Below, one piece after another: positions 33,851 to 42,516 of a stretch of DNA of 64,000 nt. The notes below the pieces were generated by a model. It did not search any database and was not told where the DNA came from. It worked only from the letters and a program-made list of their open reading frames with translations. The stretch spans positions 1-64,000 of the forward strand of contig NZ_JBPOEA010000007.1 of NCBI RefSeq assembly GCF_052060035.1, written 5' to 3'. Made by a program: the position numbers and the translations under genes. Numbering within the stretch: the stretch's first letter is position 1; each line of letters begins with the position of its first letter. The DNA comes from Fodinibius sp052060035. Its GTDB lineage: Bacteria; Bacteroidota; Rhodothermia; Balneolales; Balneolaceae.

Positions 33851-36736
33851 TTAATTCATGAATTGATCAAAAGTGAAGGAGACCATGTAGATAGCACCCA
33901 ATCGAGGGTTGCCAAATGACGTTACATGTTGGCTGTTTAGAATATTACTGCCGCTCAATTTTATTGAGGTATTCAATGATGGCACGCGATAACTTACCTG
34001 AGCGTCGAGTGTGCCATAAGCATCAATTACTCCTTTCCCGAATGAAGATTCCCACAAGAAGGCATCCTGCCAGCGATATACCACATTAAACCCCACATTA
34101 GGAGTGAGCTTACGGTTTTCGAATTTAAGGTTATACCGCCACTCGGGAGTATTGTATTCGGCGCGGAAGCCTTGATCAATAAGATCCTGCTGCGATATCA
34201 GCTTGTTGAACGCCACGTTTCCTCCTAACGAATATCCATTGCCGAGTATATATTTTGCTTCGAAAGCAAAGCCGTGTGCTTCAACGGTGCCGTCGGCGTT
34301 GACATCAAACCCGTATGACTGTAGACGACCGTTGGGTACGTTATTGTTGATGATGGCCTCTTTGCCGGAATCAGAATCCGGGTCAAAGCCAGGAGCTGGA
34401 TCAAATCCATCGCGAGCATCTTCGTTTCCTCGTTCGGTAATATCGACAGCTTGGGTAAACCGAATTTCGGCAATGAAATCTTTATAAACACTGTAATAGT
34501 AATAGGCATCAAAAAAGAGTTTATTGCCGATCAAGGTTTTATATCCAACTTCATAAGAGTCAACTTTCTCCGTTTTGAATTCATCAAATTCGACGGGTTC
34601 TAACAAGGCTCTGGCATCAGCTATTGATTGGCCTGAATTTAAGGCTTCTCGTGCTTCGGCAATGCTATTTTCGTAGTAAACGGTATTGGTTTCAAAGTTA
34701 TACCGGTCTACCAACTGAGGATTGCTTCCCACAAGACGACGTGTTACTACATCCAGATCAATAAATTGTGTTTGGGTATTGGGGATGCGAAATCCACGCT
34801 GATAAGATGCTCTGAGGTTGTGGTTGTCGGCAATCGTAAATACGGCAGAGAATCGGGGACTCAGCTGCCCGTCAAAGTATTCATTTTTGTCGTAACGAAG
34901 TGATCCCTGCAGATCTAAGCGATCATCTAGCAGTGTTTTTGATGCCTGCGCATAGACGCCAAATTCGTCAATATCGAATTCATCTCCATTATCTTGAAGA
35001 GCAAAAAGGGTGCCTTCTGAATTTAGATCATAGCGACGGACATTACCACCGACAATTAATTCAATGGTTGACGGATCGATAATATCTGAAAAGTTGTATT
35101 TCGTTTCGGCGTGCCAGAGCGCTGTTTTTTCGATAAATAGGGCTCCACCTTCAGAAATTGGTGTGTTTCTCAATTCATTTGAGAGATTTTGGAATGACTG
35201 AGTGCCTGGTTTTGCTTGAGCCTGATTACCGGCTACTCGGGCCTGTGCGTGGGCTTCTTCGACGGTAGCGCCTTGGGTTCGTGCGTTGGCAAATGTTTGA
35301 AAATATGCAGGAACAAAAGTTTCAACATTAATAAGGGTTGCCAGGGTATTGGCCGCATAGGTATTTCCGGCATCTTCCTGGGTTGTATAAGCGCGGACAA
35401 AGAAGTTGGGATTTTTTATTTCAAATTTGGCCGTCCATATATTAAAGTCGTCCAGCACAAAACGGTCATTAGCCGTGTAAACAGAGCTCCCTGTGCCCCA
35501 GTTAAACTGGCCCAGCATCTCATAGTTATCGGTCAATCTATAGTGAAGAGCAGTCCCAAGCTTTAAGCTTTCGGAGGTATTATCTACAAATGACGATTCC
35601 GGGAACCCGGTGGGCGTAAAAGCTCCGGCTTCACCGTCGGGCAATAAATTTCGAATAGCGGCTACATTTTGATTGCCCGCTGCAATTTGCTGGTCCGCTA
35701 TCTGTCCAATAGTAAGAAGTTGATTCCCATAAACGTTAACGCCATTATACACGCGATTGCCGTTGCGTGATGTAGCACCGCGTTCCACAACGCCAAAAGA
35801 AGCAGGGCCCATGTCGCGCGTATCTTGAGCAACAAAATCTTTAGCTCGCAGGTAAGAGAAATTAAATTTATAGGCAAATCTGTCATTAATAGCATTGGCA
35901 TAGCGCAATCCATAATCCTGGTAGAGTTGAGGGTTGTCTTCAACATTGGAATCGATGTGGTTGGCACCTATTTTAACTTGTGCCGAAAGACCTTGATATG
36001 TAAAAGGACTTTTACTGTTGAGCAGCAGTATACCATTCAAGGCATTAGGCCCATAGAGTGCTGAGGCAACACCCGGAATTAATTCTGCACTTTCAAGATC
36101 AAGTTCTGGTATCCCTACAACATTCCCAACAGGAAAGTTAAGTCCCGGGGCTTGATTATCAATACCATCAATAAGCTGAACAAAGCGAGTGTTCCCATTG
36201 GCATTAAAGCCACGCGTATTAATTGAGTTAAACGTAATACTTTGCGTGCTAAAATCGACGCCCTTTAAATTGGCAAGCGATTCATAAAAACTGGGAGAGG
36301 CCGCTTGTTGGATGGCAATCGCATCGATTTTCTCGATAGATACAGGAGACTCTAAAAGATTTTCCTCTACGCGTGATGCAGAGACTACAACTTCATCACC
36401 CATAATAGCTGCTTCTGAAAGTTCTACCGTCAAATCGGCCACGGTGTTTTCGGTAATTTCTACTTCCGTGGTCCTAAAACCAACCATGGTAAAGATGAGC
36501 GTTAGGGGAGGGTCTTGTCGGATATTGAGAGAAAACGTCCCATCAGTTCCGGTGGATGTTCCTATCACTTTTCCCTTTACACTTACATTTACGCCCCCAA
36601 GCGGTGAACCATTTTCAGCATCCACCACCGTGCCCGATATCTGGGTCTGAGAGTAAGCGTAGGTGCTTAATAACAAGGTGAATGCAAAGGCCATCACCAG
36701 TGCCACTGATAACTTTTTGAATATTGCTCTATTCAT
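33851..36736 (-). CDS. TonB-dependent outer-membrane receptor with carboxypeptidase-regulatory-like N-domain
   Basis: A 961-residue receptor: signal peptide (about 1-29), CarboxypepD-regulatory-like domain (about 31-115, starting ISGTVVDAENGSPLGGV), plug domain (about 125-245, with TRGFNANGNTRFVQLIDG) and a 22-strand barrel ending IYMVSFTFDQFMN. There is no SusD-like partner, so it is not a standard polysaccharide locus. The next gene, 12 bp away, encodes an SGNH lipoprotein. The ligand is unknown; lipidic or esterified substrates are an inference from that partner. Confidence 0.92.
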   Translation of the reverse strand: MNRAIFKKLSVALVMAFAFTLLLSTYAYSQTQISGTVVDAENGSPLGGVNVSVKGKVIGTSTGTDGTFSLNIRQDPPLTLIFTMVGFRTTEVEITENTVADLTVELSEAAIMGDEVVVSASRVEENLLESPVSIEKIDAIAIQQAASPSFYESLANLKGVDFSTQSITFNSINTRGFNANGNTRFVQLIDGIDNQAPGLNFPVGNVVGIPELDLESAELIPGVASALYGPNALNGILLLNSKSPFTYQGLSAQVKIGANHIDSNVEDNPQLYQDYGLRYANAINDRFAYKFNFSYLRAKDFVAQDTRDMGPASFGVVERGATSRNGNRVYNGVNVYGNQLLTIGQIADQQIAAGNQNVAAIRNLLPDGEAGAFTPTGFPESSFVDNTSESLKLGTALHYRLTDNYEMLGQFNWGTGSSVYTANDRFVLDDFNIWTAKFEIKNPNFFVRAYTTQEDAGNTYAANTLATLINVETFVPAYFQTFANARTQGATVEEAHAQARVAGNQAQAKPGTQSFQNLSNELRNTPISEGGALFIEKTALWHAETKYNFSDIIDPSTIELIVGGNVRRYDLNSEGTLFALQDNGDEFDIDEFGVYAQASKTLLDDRLDLQGSLRYDKNEYFDGQLSPRFSAVFTIADNHNLRASYQRGFRIPNTQTQFIDLDVVTRRLVGSNPQLVDRYNFETNTVYYENSIAEAREALNSGQSIADARALLEPVEFDEFKTEKVDSYEVGYKTLIGNKLFFDAYYYYSVYKDFIAEIRFTQAVDITERGNEDARDGFDPAPGFDPDSDSGKEAIINNNVPNGRLQSYGFDVNADGTVEAHGFAFEAKYILGNGYSLGGNVAFNKLISQQDLIDQGFRAEYNTPEWRYNLKFENRKLTPNVGFNVVYRWQDAFLWESSFGKGVIDAYGTLDAQVSYRVPSLNTSIKLSGSNILNSQHVTSFGNPRLGAIYMVSFTFDQFMN

Positions 36737-37041
36737 ATAGATATAATTTTAGTGAAAGTTTGATAAAAAGAGGAAAGGGTATAACAATCTTAGCCGTCTC
36801 GTTACTGGATGATTATTGGTAAAATTACTATCCAAATTCCGATCCCTAATACGTATTTGTTACGATCAGTATACGATATTAACAGAAAACTAATCCCTTT
36901 TCTTTTAAAATATATGTATTGTACCCCTGTAATACTTAAGAATATTAATCGTAAATAACGAAAAGCAAATGTATTTTAAAAATACATATAGCCGGACATA
37001 AGGGAAATAGCAATTACAGGAACCAAGCTTCTTATAATAAG
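36737..37041. other. Gene-free leader/promoter region of the TonB receptor (305 bp)
   Basis: This AT-rich stretch holds no credible gene. It carries the promoter candidates for the minus-strand receptor gene, including TACATTTG (minus strand, complement of 36966-36973), overlapped by a perfect palindrome at 36969-36987. The predicted leader would be about 225 nt. No riboswitch fold was recognised. Confidence 0.5.
36969..36987. promoter_or_regulatory. Perfect 19-bp palindrome at the TonB-receptor promoter
   Basis: ATGTATTTTAAAAATACAT is fully symmetric around the central A (9-bp arms). It partly overlaps the -7-like TACATTTG box on the minus strand and would cover the spacer. It may be an operator. 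The A/T-only centre weakens the case because such palindromes arise more easily in AT-rich DNA. Confidence 0.4.
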
Positions 37042-37710
37042 TTATAAAGTGGTTTCCGGTAAAACCTCTTCTGATCCGTGAGGTGGGTTATCCAAGGTCC
37101 AGGTCTCGAAGTAGAAATGTCGTTCCGATCGCATCCGTTTATTATTGATGCTAAAAAATCGAAAATCTTCGTCAACTAAAGGTTTGAAGGCTTCAAATAG
37201 TTGATTATAAATATTTTTCTCAGAAAATAAATGCAGATCAAAGCCATGGTGGGCGGGCTCTTTGTAAAGCAGGTAGGTTCCGGATTCTATAACGGTCCGA
37301 ATTTCATTTTTTTTGTGACCTACTTTCGATTCTTCATCAATATTCAGGATGGCTAAATCTATATCAGGCACCTTGTTGCTATTTGCGATTAACAAGGCTT
37401 CTCCAATATGAATAGTTTCCAAACCTTTGCTAAGGGAATCAAATGATTGATTTGATGTAGAGGTAATCTGATGATTTGAGAAGGTTGAACCAAGATTCCT
37501 AAGAATTTGGTCACTTTTGGAAAGTATATCAATCCCAAACCTTTCGTCTTCAAGACGTGTACCGGTGATGTAAAACTTAGAATAGGTGGGATCGGGCTGC
37601 ATAAAATCCTCAAGCGTAGCCTCAACCTCTTCTGTGGTTTTATTGGCATTGCGTTTGGCCAGTTTATCCAGCCGAAGGTCATGATTAAAGAACAGCTTAA
37701 AAATATCCAT
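37042..37710 (-). CDS. Protein of unknown function
   Basis: A soluble protein of about 222 residues that I cannot assign. It has no signal peptide or membrane segment. It contains a leading MDIFKLFFNHDLRLDKLAK, a middle region of mixed helix and strand (SKFYITGTRLEDERFGID), and a C-terminal part rich in aromatic residues (ERHFYFETWTLDN). The frame opens farther upstream at 37776, but that part looks non-coding and approaches the hppA terminator, so I prefer the start at 37710. It lies downstream of hppA on the same strand, separated by a strong terminator. Confidence 0.6.
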   Translation of the reverse strand: MDIFKLFFNHDLRLDKLAKRNANKTTEEVEATLEDFMQPDPTYSKFYITGTRLEDERFGIDILSKSDQILRNLGSTFSNHQITSTSNQSFDSLSKGLETIHIGEALLIANSNKVPDIDLAILNIDEESKVGHKKNEIRTVIESGTYLLYKEPAHHGFDLHLFSEKNIYNQLFEAFKPLVDEDFRFFSINNKRMRSERHFYFETWTLDNPPHGSEEVLPETTL

Positions 37711-37791
37711 GAAAGTGATACGTGTTTCGGGTTCTATAGAAAATCTTATCAACAAAAGATACGCAATACGCATCATGCAATAAACACAAAT

Positions 37792-37826
37792 AAAAAAGCC
37801 CCATCCCGAGAAATTGGGATAGGGCT
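37792..37826 (-). terminator. Terminator of hppA and its operon
   Basis: A stem of about 11 bp (37797-37807 with 37816-37826). One pair is a C.A mismatch when read on the plus strand but G.U on the minus strand, so the minus strand is functional. T-rich tail at the complement of 37792-37797. It lies 23 bp after hppA. Confidence 0.9.
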
Positions 37827-37848
37827 CAGAATCTTGAATATTTTTAGC

Positions 37849-40050
37849 TTAGATCATGGTTGCGATTACGAGAGCAACGACCGACATAAGCTTAATAAGA
37901 ATGTTAAGTGAGGGTCCAGAAGTATCCTTGAAAGGATCACCGACTGTGTCACCTACAACAGAAGCTTTATGAGCTTCGGAGCCTTTTTCAAGCATTTGTC
38001 CGTTGAACTCATATCCTTCTTCAATCATTTTTTTGGCGTTATCCCAAGCGCCACCAGCATTTGATTGAAAAAGTGCCATCAGTACGCCGGATGCAGTAAC
38101 ACCGGCAAGTAGTCCGCCGAGCATCTCAGCTCCGCCAAGGAATCCGAAAGCAACGGGAACGACAACAGCGAGCACACCCGGTGCAATCATTTCTCGGAGC
38201 GAAGCGGTTGTAGAAATCGCAACACATTTCTCGTATTCAGCTTTTCCGATAGCTGTTTCGAAGGTATCCTGATCTTCTTGAGACCAGTCTTCGAGTTTGG
38301 TTCCTTCGTTGCGGTTCATGGCATCCAGTCCGGCGCGTAGTTCGGGAATGTCGCTAAACTGACGACGCACCTCTTCAATCATGGACATGGCTGCACGTCC
38401 TACTGCTTTCATAGAAAGAGCAGAAAAGAGGAAAGGCAACATAGCACCAATGAAAAGTGCGGCCATAACGGTTGGCTGGGTAATATTAATGCCTGTCAGC
38501 GCTGCTTCGTGAGTGGCATTATATGAAGTTATAAATGCTGCAAAAAGTGCCAGGGCGGTTAAAGCTGCAGAACCGATAGCAAAACCTTTACCGATAGCAG
38601 CCGTCGTGTTACCTACGGCATCAAGCTTATCAGTACGTTCACGTACTTCGCTTGGCAGCTCCGACATCTCGGCAATACCGCCAGCGTTATCAGAAATAGG
38701 GCCATAAGCATCCACGGCTAATTGAATCCCGGTGTTTGAGAGCATACCAACGGCAGCAATTGCAATACCATACAGTCCTGCGAACTCGTATGAAGCAATC
38801 ATGGCAGTTGCAATAATTACGATCGGAATAGCAGTTGAGATCATCCCTACACCTACGCCTGCAATAATGTTTGTCGCGGCACCGGTTGAAGACTGTTCTA
38901 CAATAGATTTTACAGGACCTGTACCGGTTCCGGTATAGTGTTCCGTTATTAATCCAATAAGTAATCCTGCTGCCAACCCAAATATAGTTGACCAGAAAAC
39001 GCCCATACTTGTAATTAAAATCTCATCACCAAAAATAGTGGTATGTGCCCAGCTCTCAGGAAGCATCCATTGAATCAGGAACCAAGAAGCGATCAGCATA
39101 ACAGCGGCCGAAACAAATTCACCGATGTTGAGTGCGGTCTGCGGGTTACCGCCTTCCTTAACGCGAACAAAGAAAGTACCCAAAATGGAAGTCAATATTC
39201 CGGTCCCTGCCAGAACGAGTGGTAGCAATACCGCAGAAAGTCCATTGAAATTATCGGCCCATTCGGGATTTGCCATAAAAGCAGCACCGAGCACCATGGT
39301 ACCAATAATAGATCCTACATATGATTCAAAGAGGTCAGCACCCATTCCGGCAACATCACCAACATTGTCACCAACGTTATCAGCAATAGTAGCAGGATTG
39401 AGAGGGTGATCTTCGGGAATACCCGCCTCAACTTTTCCAACAAGGTCAGCGCCAACATCAGCAGCCTTGGTATAAATACCTCCGCCTACACGAGCGAACA
39501 GTGCAATAGAAGAAGCGCCAAAAGAAAAGCCAGTTACAACAGCGAGTACTTTATTAACGCTTGCAGCTGTACCGGTTCCAAACATATCACCAAAAATGAT
39601 GAACAAGGCACCGAGGCCAAGAACTCCTAATCCAACGACACCGAGTCCCATTACAGAACCACCGGCAAAAGCGATATTCAACCCTTCGCCAAGGCTTTGA
39701 CGGGCAGCATTAGTTGTTCGAACATTGGCTTTAGTTGCGACGCGCATACCGATAAAACCGGCCAGACCGGAACAGAGCGCTCCTACAACAAATGAGATGG
39801 AAACAAGCCAGTGTGATGTTTCGGCATTAGCTGTAACACCGAGCAAGATGGCTACGGAGATTACAAAAATTGACAATACTTTATATTCGGCTTTTAGAAA
39901 AGCCATGGCTCCCCGTTGGATGTGGGAGCTAATCGTAGCCATTTTTTTAGTGCCGGTGTCTTGTTTATTTACCCAAGACGATTTTAAGAAGGTATACAGT
40001 AGCGCCAGTATACCACTAACCGGTATTAAGTAGGTTATTAAGGTATTCAT
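37849..40050 (-). CDS. hppA: Membrane-bound ion-translocating pyrophosphatase (K+-dependent type)
   Basis: A 733-residue membrane pyrophosphatase with about 16 membrane helices. It couples PPi hydrolysis to H+ or Na+ pumping. The PPi/Mg motifs are intact: DVGADLVGKVE, NVGDNVGD and the C-terminal GDTVGDPFKDTSGPS. The stretch GNTTAAIGKG has Ala at the position that is Lys in K+-independent enzymes, so the enzyme is probably K+-dependent. Whether it pumps Na+, H+ or both is not decided here. It ends the operon prs-rplY-pth-hppA, 36 bp after pth. Confidence 0.96.
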   Translation of the reverse strand: MNTLITYLIPVSGILALLYTFLKSSWVNKQDTGTKKMATISSHIQRGAMAFLKAEYKVLSIFVISVAILLGVTANAETSHWLVSISFVVGALCSGLAGFIGMRVATKANVRTTNAARQSLGEGLNIAFAGGSVMGLGVVGLGVLGLGALFIIFGDMFGTGTAASVNKVLAVVTGFSFGASSIALFARVGGGIYTKAADVGADLVGKVEAGIPEDHPLNPATIADNVGDNVGDVAGMGADLFESYVGSIIGTMVLGAAFMANPEWADNFNGLSAVLLPLVLAGTGILTSILGTFFVRVKEGGNPQTALNIGEFVSAAVMLIASWFLIQWMLPESWAHTTIFGDEILITSMGVFWSTIFGLAAGLLIGLITEHYTGTGTGPVKSIVEQSSTGAATNIIAGVGVGMISTAIPIVIIATAMIASYEFAGLYGIAIAAVGMLSNTGIQLAVDAYGPISDNAGGIAEMSELPSEVRERTDKLDAVGNTTAAIGKGFAIGSAALTALALFAAFITSYNATHEAALTGINITQPTVMAALFIGAMLPFLFSALSMKAVGRAAMSMIEEVRRQFSDIPELRAGLDAMNRNEGTKLEDWSQEDQDTFETAIGKAEYEKCVAISTTASLREMIAPGVLAVVVPVAFGFLGGAEMLGGLLAGVTASGVLMALFQSNAGGAWDNAKKMIEEGYEFNGQMLEKGSEAHKASVVGDTVGDPFKDTSGPSLNILIKLMSVVALVIATMI

Positions 40051-40086
40051 GTCAGCTTTGGTTTATTAATATAAGTTAGTAGTCGA

Positions 40087-40644
40087 TTAGTTAAACTTGT
40101 TCATTGCCTGGTCGATGCCATCTCTGATAAAACAGAGGGCCGCATCCACCGCATTGTCCAAGGTTGATTCAATAGTTGTACGTTCATCCTCAGAAAAGGA
40201 GGAAAGTACATGCTGCACTTGTTGTCCTCTCGGAAAGTCATTTCCAATTCCAATACGTAATCGTGGAAAAGATTTAGTCCCTAATTTATTAATAATGTCT
40301 GTGATGCCGTTATGTCCGCCGGCACTGCCGCCCGGACGCAGCCGAATGGTTCCAACTTCCAGATCTAAATCATCATAACAGACCAGGCAATTACCAACGT
40401 CTTCTTTATACCAATTTACTGCCTGGCGTACGGCATCACCACTGTTATTCATATAGGTAGTGGATTTGATCAGGTGAATCGAATGCCCTGCATGATTTCC
40501 TTTTCCCACATGAAAAGGGCCTTTCCCAGGCCCCATTCGTACTGACAACGATGTTGCCAGTTTATCGATAAATTCAAAACCAATATTATGACGTGTGCCA
40601 GCGTACTTACTTCCGGGATTTCCCAGACCTATAATTAACGGCAT
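40087..40644 (-). CDS. pth: Peptidyl-tRNA hydrolase
   Basis: Releases peptides from tRNAs that drop off the ribosome. The 185-residue protein has GLGNPGSKYAGTRHNIGF (with the catalytic His), TYMNNSGDAV, VCYDDLDLEVGTIRLRPGG (catalytic Asp) and GGHNGITDII. It follows rplY at 30 bp, the usual rplY/ctc-pth pair. Confidence 0.97.
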   Translation of the reverse strand: MPLIIGLGNPGSKYAGTRHNIGFEFIDKLATSLSVRMGPGKGPFHVGKGNHAGHSIHLIKSTTYMNNSGDAVRQAVNWYKEDVGNCLVCYDDLDLEVGTIRLRPGGSAGGHNGITDIINKLGTKSFPRLRIGIGNDFPRGQQVQHVLSSFSEDERTTIESTLDNAVDAALCFIRDGIDQAMNKFN

Positions 40645-40674
40645 AAAGCAGTTACGCTGGTTTTGTCAATGCTA

Positions 40675-41376
40675 TTATTCGGTATCTTCTTCTCCTTCGG
40701 CCTCTTCGCCCTCTGCGGCTTCTTCGCCTTCTTCGCCTTCTTCAAGTGCTTCTTCACCTTCTTCAAGCTCTTCTTCAGCTGGCTCTTCGGTAATAAGTGA
40801 AGAAGTAAGCAGTGCTTCGGATTTTGGAGGACGGATCGTTACCAGTGTACGGCCCAGATCATCAAGTGGAATAATTCCTTCAAGCTCGAGATCGCGAACG
40901 TGTAGAGAATCACCAATTTCCAACTCGCTAATATCAACCGTGTAAGCTCCAGGAATCAGGTCGGGCTTCACGCGAATGCGTAAGATATGCATTGGTTGGA
41001 AAATACGCCCGCCGCCTTCAGTAACCCCAACTGGAGTACCTTCCAATTTGATCGGTACACTCAGGGTAACTTTGTGATCATCAGCCATTACATAAAAGTC
41101 GGCATGGACAGGACGATCTGTCAGCGGATGAAATTCCACATCTTTCAAGAGGGTTTTGTACTCCTCTCCATCGACGGTGATATTCAATATCTGACGCTTA
41201 CTCTCACTGAGTACTTTTTCAAATTCCAGCTCGTCAATCGAAAAATGTACGTTTTCATCAACCTCGGGCCCATACATAACACACGGTACGCGCATGGCAT
41301 CCCGCAGGGCGTCAGCAGCTTTTCGGCCGGTTTCTCTAATTTTTCCTTCTAAATCTACTACTTCTGGAGTAATCAT
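40675..41376 (-). CDS. rplY: Ribosomal protein L25/Ctc with long acidic tail
   Basis: A 233-residue 5S rRNA-binding protein with the two-domain TL5/Ctc layout: an N-terminal L25 domain (about 1-95, GRKAADALRDAMRVPCVMYG; VHADFYVMAD) and a C-terminal domain (about 100-185). The last 40 residues or so are nearly all Glu, Gly and Ala (repeats of GEEA), longer and more acidic than usual. The gene lies 17 bp after prs and before pth. Confidence 0.93.
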   Translation of the reverse strand: MITPEVVDLEGKIRETGRKAADALRDAMRVPCVMYGPEVDENVHFSIDELEFEKVLSESKRQILNITVDGEEYKTLLKDVEFHPLTDRPVHADFYVMADDHKVTLSVPIKLEGTPVGVTEGGGRIFQPMHILRIRVKPDLIPGAYTVDISELEIGDSLHVRDLELEGIIPLDDLGRTLVTIRPPKSEALLTSSLITEEPAEEELEEGEEALEEGEEGEEAAEGEEAEGEEDTE

Positions 41377-41393
41377 AATCCTAAAACGTTAAT

Positions 41394-42326
41394 TTAATCG
41401 TCAAAAAGTGCACTTATTGTATCGTTGGTGTGGATACGTTGTATTGCTTCAGCAAAGATGCTTGCTACGCTCAAAACCTTAATTTTGCTCGACGGTTTAC
41501 GCAGTGGCACCGTATCGGTAACCAACAATTGATCAATAGGTGAATCTTCAATTCGTTGGTACGCAGGGCCTGATAATATCGGATGCGTACACGTTGCTAT
41601 AATATTAAGTGCTCCGCGGTCTTTCAGTGCGGAAGCGGCATTTGTTAGTGTGCCTGCAGTGTCGATAAGATCATCAACAATCAGCACATTTTTATTTTCA
41701 ACTTCACCGACAATGTTCATTACTTCGGCTACATTCTGTTTGGGCCTCCTTTTATCAATAAAAGCAAGCCGTGCTCCCAGGCGCTTTGCATAAGCTCGTG
41801 CCATTTTCAGGCTGCCTACATCGGGAGCAACCACGACCAGATTTTTAATCGGATGGTCGCTGAAATAATCAATAAATAACCGGCTGGCATATAAGTGGTC
41901 AACCGGGATATCAAAAAACCCTTGAATTTGTGCTGCATGCAGATCCATTGTTAAGATACGATCAGCACCGGCCTCGGTAAGCAGATTTGCCATCAGCTTA
42001 GAGGCAATAGAAACACGGGGCTGATCTTTTCGATCTTGACGGGCATACCCAAAATAGGGGATCACCGCTGTTACTCGTTTTGCAGAAGCCCGTTTTGCAG
42101 CATCAAGCAATAATAATAACTCCATGATGTTGTTGCCCGGCGGCGGAGTGGATTGTACTACAAAAATATCTTCACCGCGAATGCTCTGTTCATACTTTAC
42201 ATAGAGCTCGCCATCCGAAAACGGTTTAATAGTAACTTCACCTAAATCAGTGCCGTACTTTTCAGCAATAGCTCTCGAAAGAGCAAGATTACTGCGTCCG
42301 GCAAATATGGCTAAGGGCGTATCCAA
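41394..42326 (-). CDS. prs: Ribose-phosphate pyrophosphokinase
   Basis: Makes PRPP from ribose-5-phosphate and ATP for nucleotide, NAD, His and Trp synthesis. The 310-residue protein has FAGRSNLALSRAIA, SDGELYVKYEQSIRG, ARQDRKDQPRVSI, DLHAAQIQGFFDIPVDHL, the flexible-loop ARAYAKRLGA, and the PRPP-binding VLIVDDLIDTAGTL. The start is TTG, with no alternative Met before the conserved N-terminus. A tRNA-Gln gene lies 68 bp upstream on the same strand. Confidence 0.97.
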   Translation of the reverse strand: MDTPLAIFAGRSNLALSRAIAEKYGTDLGEVTIKPFSDGELYVKYEQSIRGEDIFVVQSTPPPGNNIMELLLLLDAAKRASAKRVTAVIPYFGYARQDRKDQPRVSIASKLMANLLTEAGADRILTMDLHAAQIQGFFDIPVDHLYASRLFIDYFSDHPIKNLVVVAPDVGSLKMARAYAKRLGARLAFIDKRRPKQNVAEVMNIVGEVENKNVLIVDDLIDTAGTLTNAASALKDRGALNIIATCTHPILSGPAYQRIEDSPIDQLLVTDTVPLRKPSSKIKVLSVASIFAEAIQRIHTNDTISALFDD

Positions 42327-42393
42327 CGAAGCGGGTTTTCAGGAAGTTATAAAAATAGAAAAGGATGGCTGTGACGTCATCCTTTAGAATTTG

Positions 42394-42464
42394 TTGCCCG
42401 GGGAGGACTCGAACCCCCACTGACGGTACCAAAAACCGCTGTCCTGCCATTAGACGACCGGGCA
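42394..42464 (-). tRNA. tRNA-Gln (UUG anticodon)
   Basis: A 71-nt minus-strand tRNA. The acceptor stem TGCCCGG/CCGGGCA pairs perfectly, followed by the discriminator base A. The anticodon arm GCGGT-TTTTGGT-ACCGT has loop bases TTTTGGT, giving anticodon TTG (Gln). The T arm contains GGTTCGAGTCC. CCA is not encoded. It lies 68 bp upstream of prs and downstream of the DUF2851 gene on the same strand. Confidence 0.93.
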
Positions 42465-42516
42465 ATTTCATGCCTTTTTCAACAGATGCAGATGATATGA
42501 ATTTACACGTTCTGAA

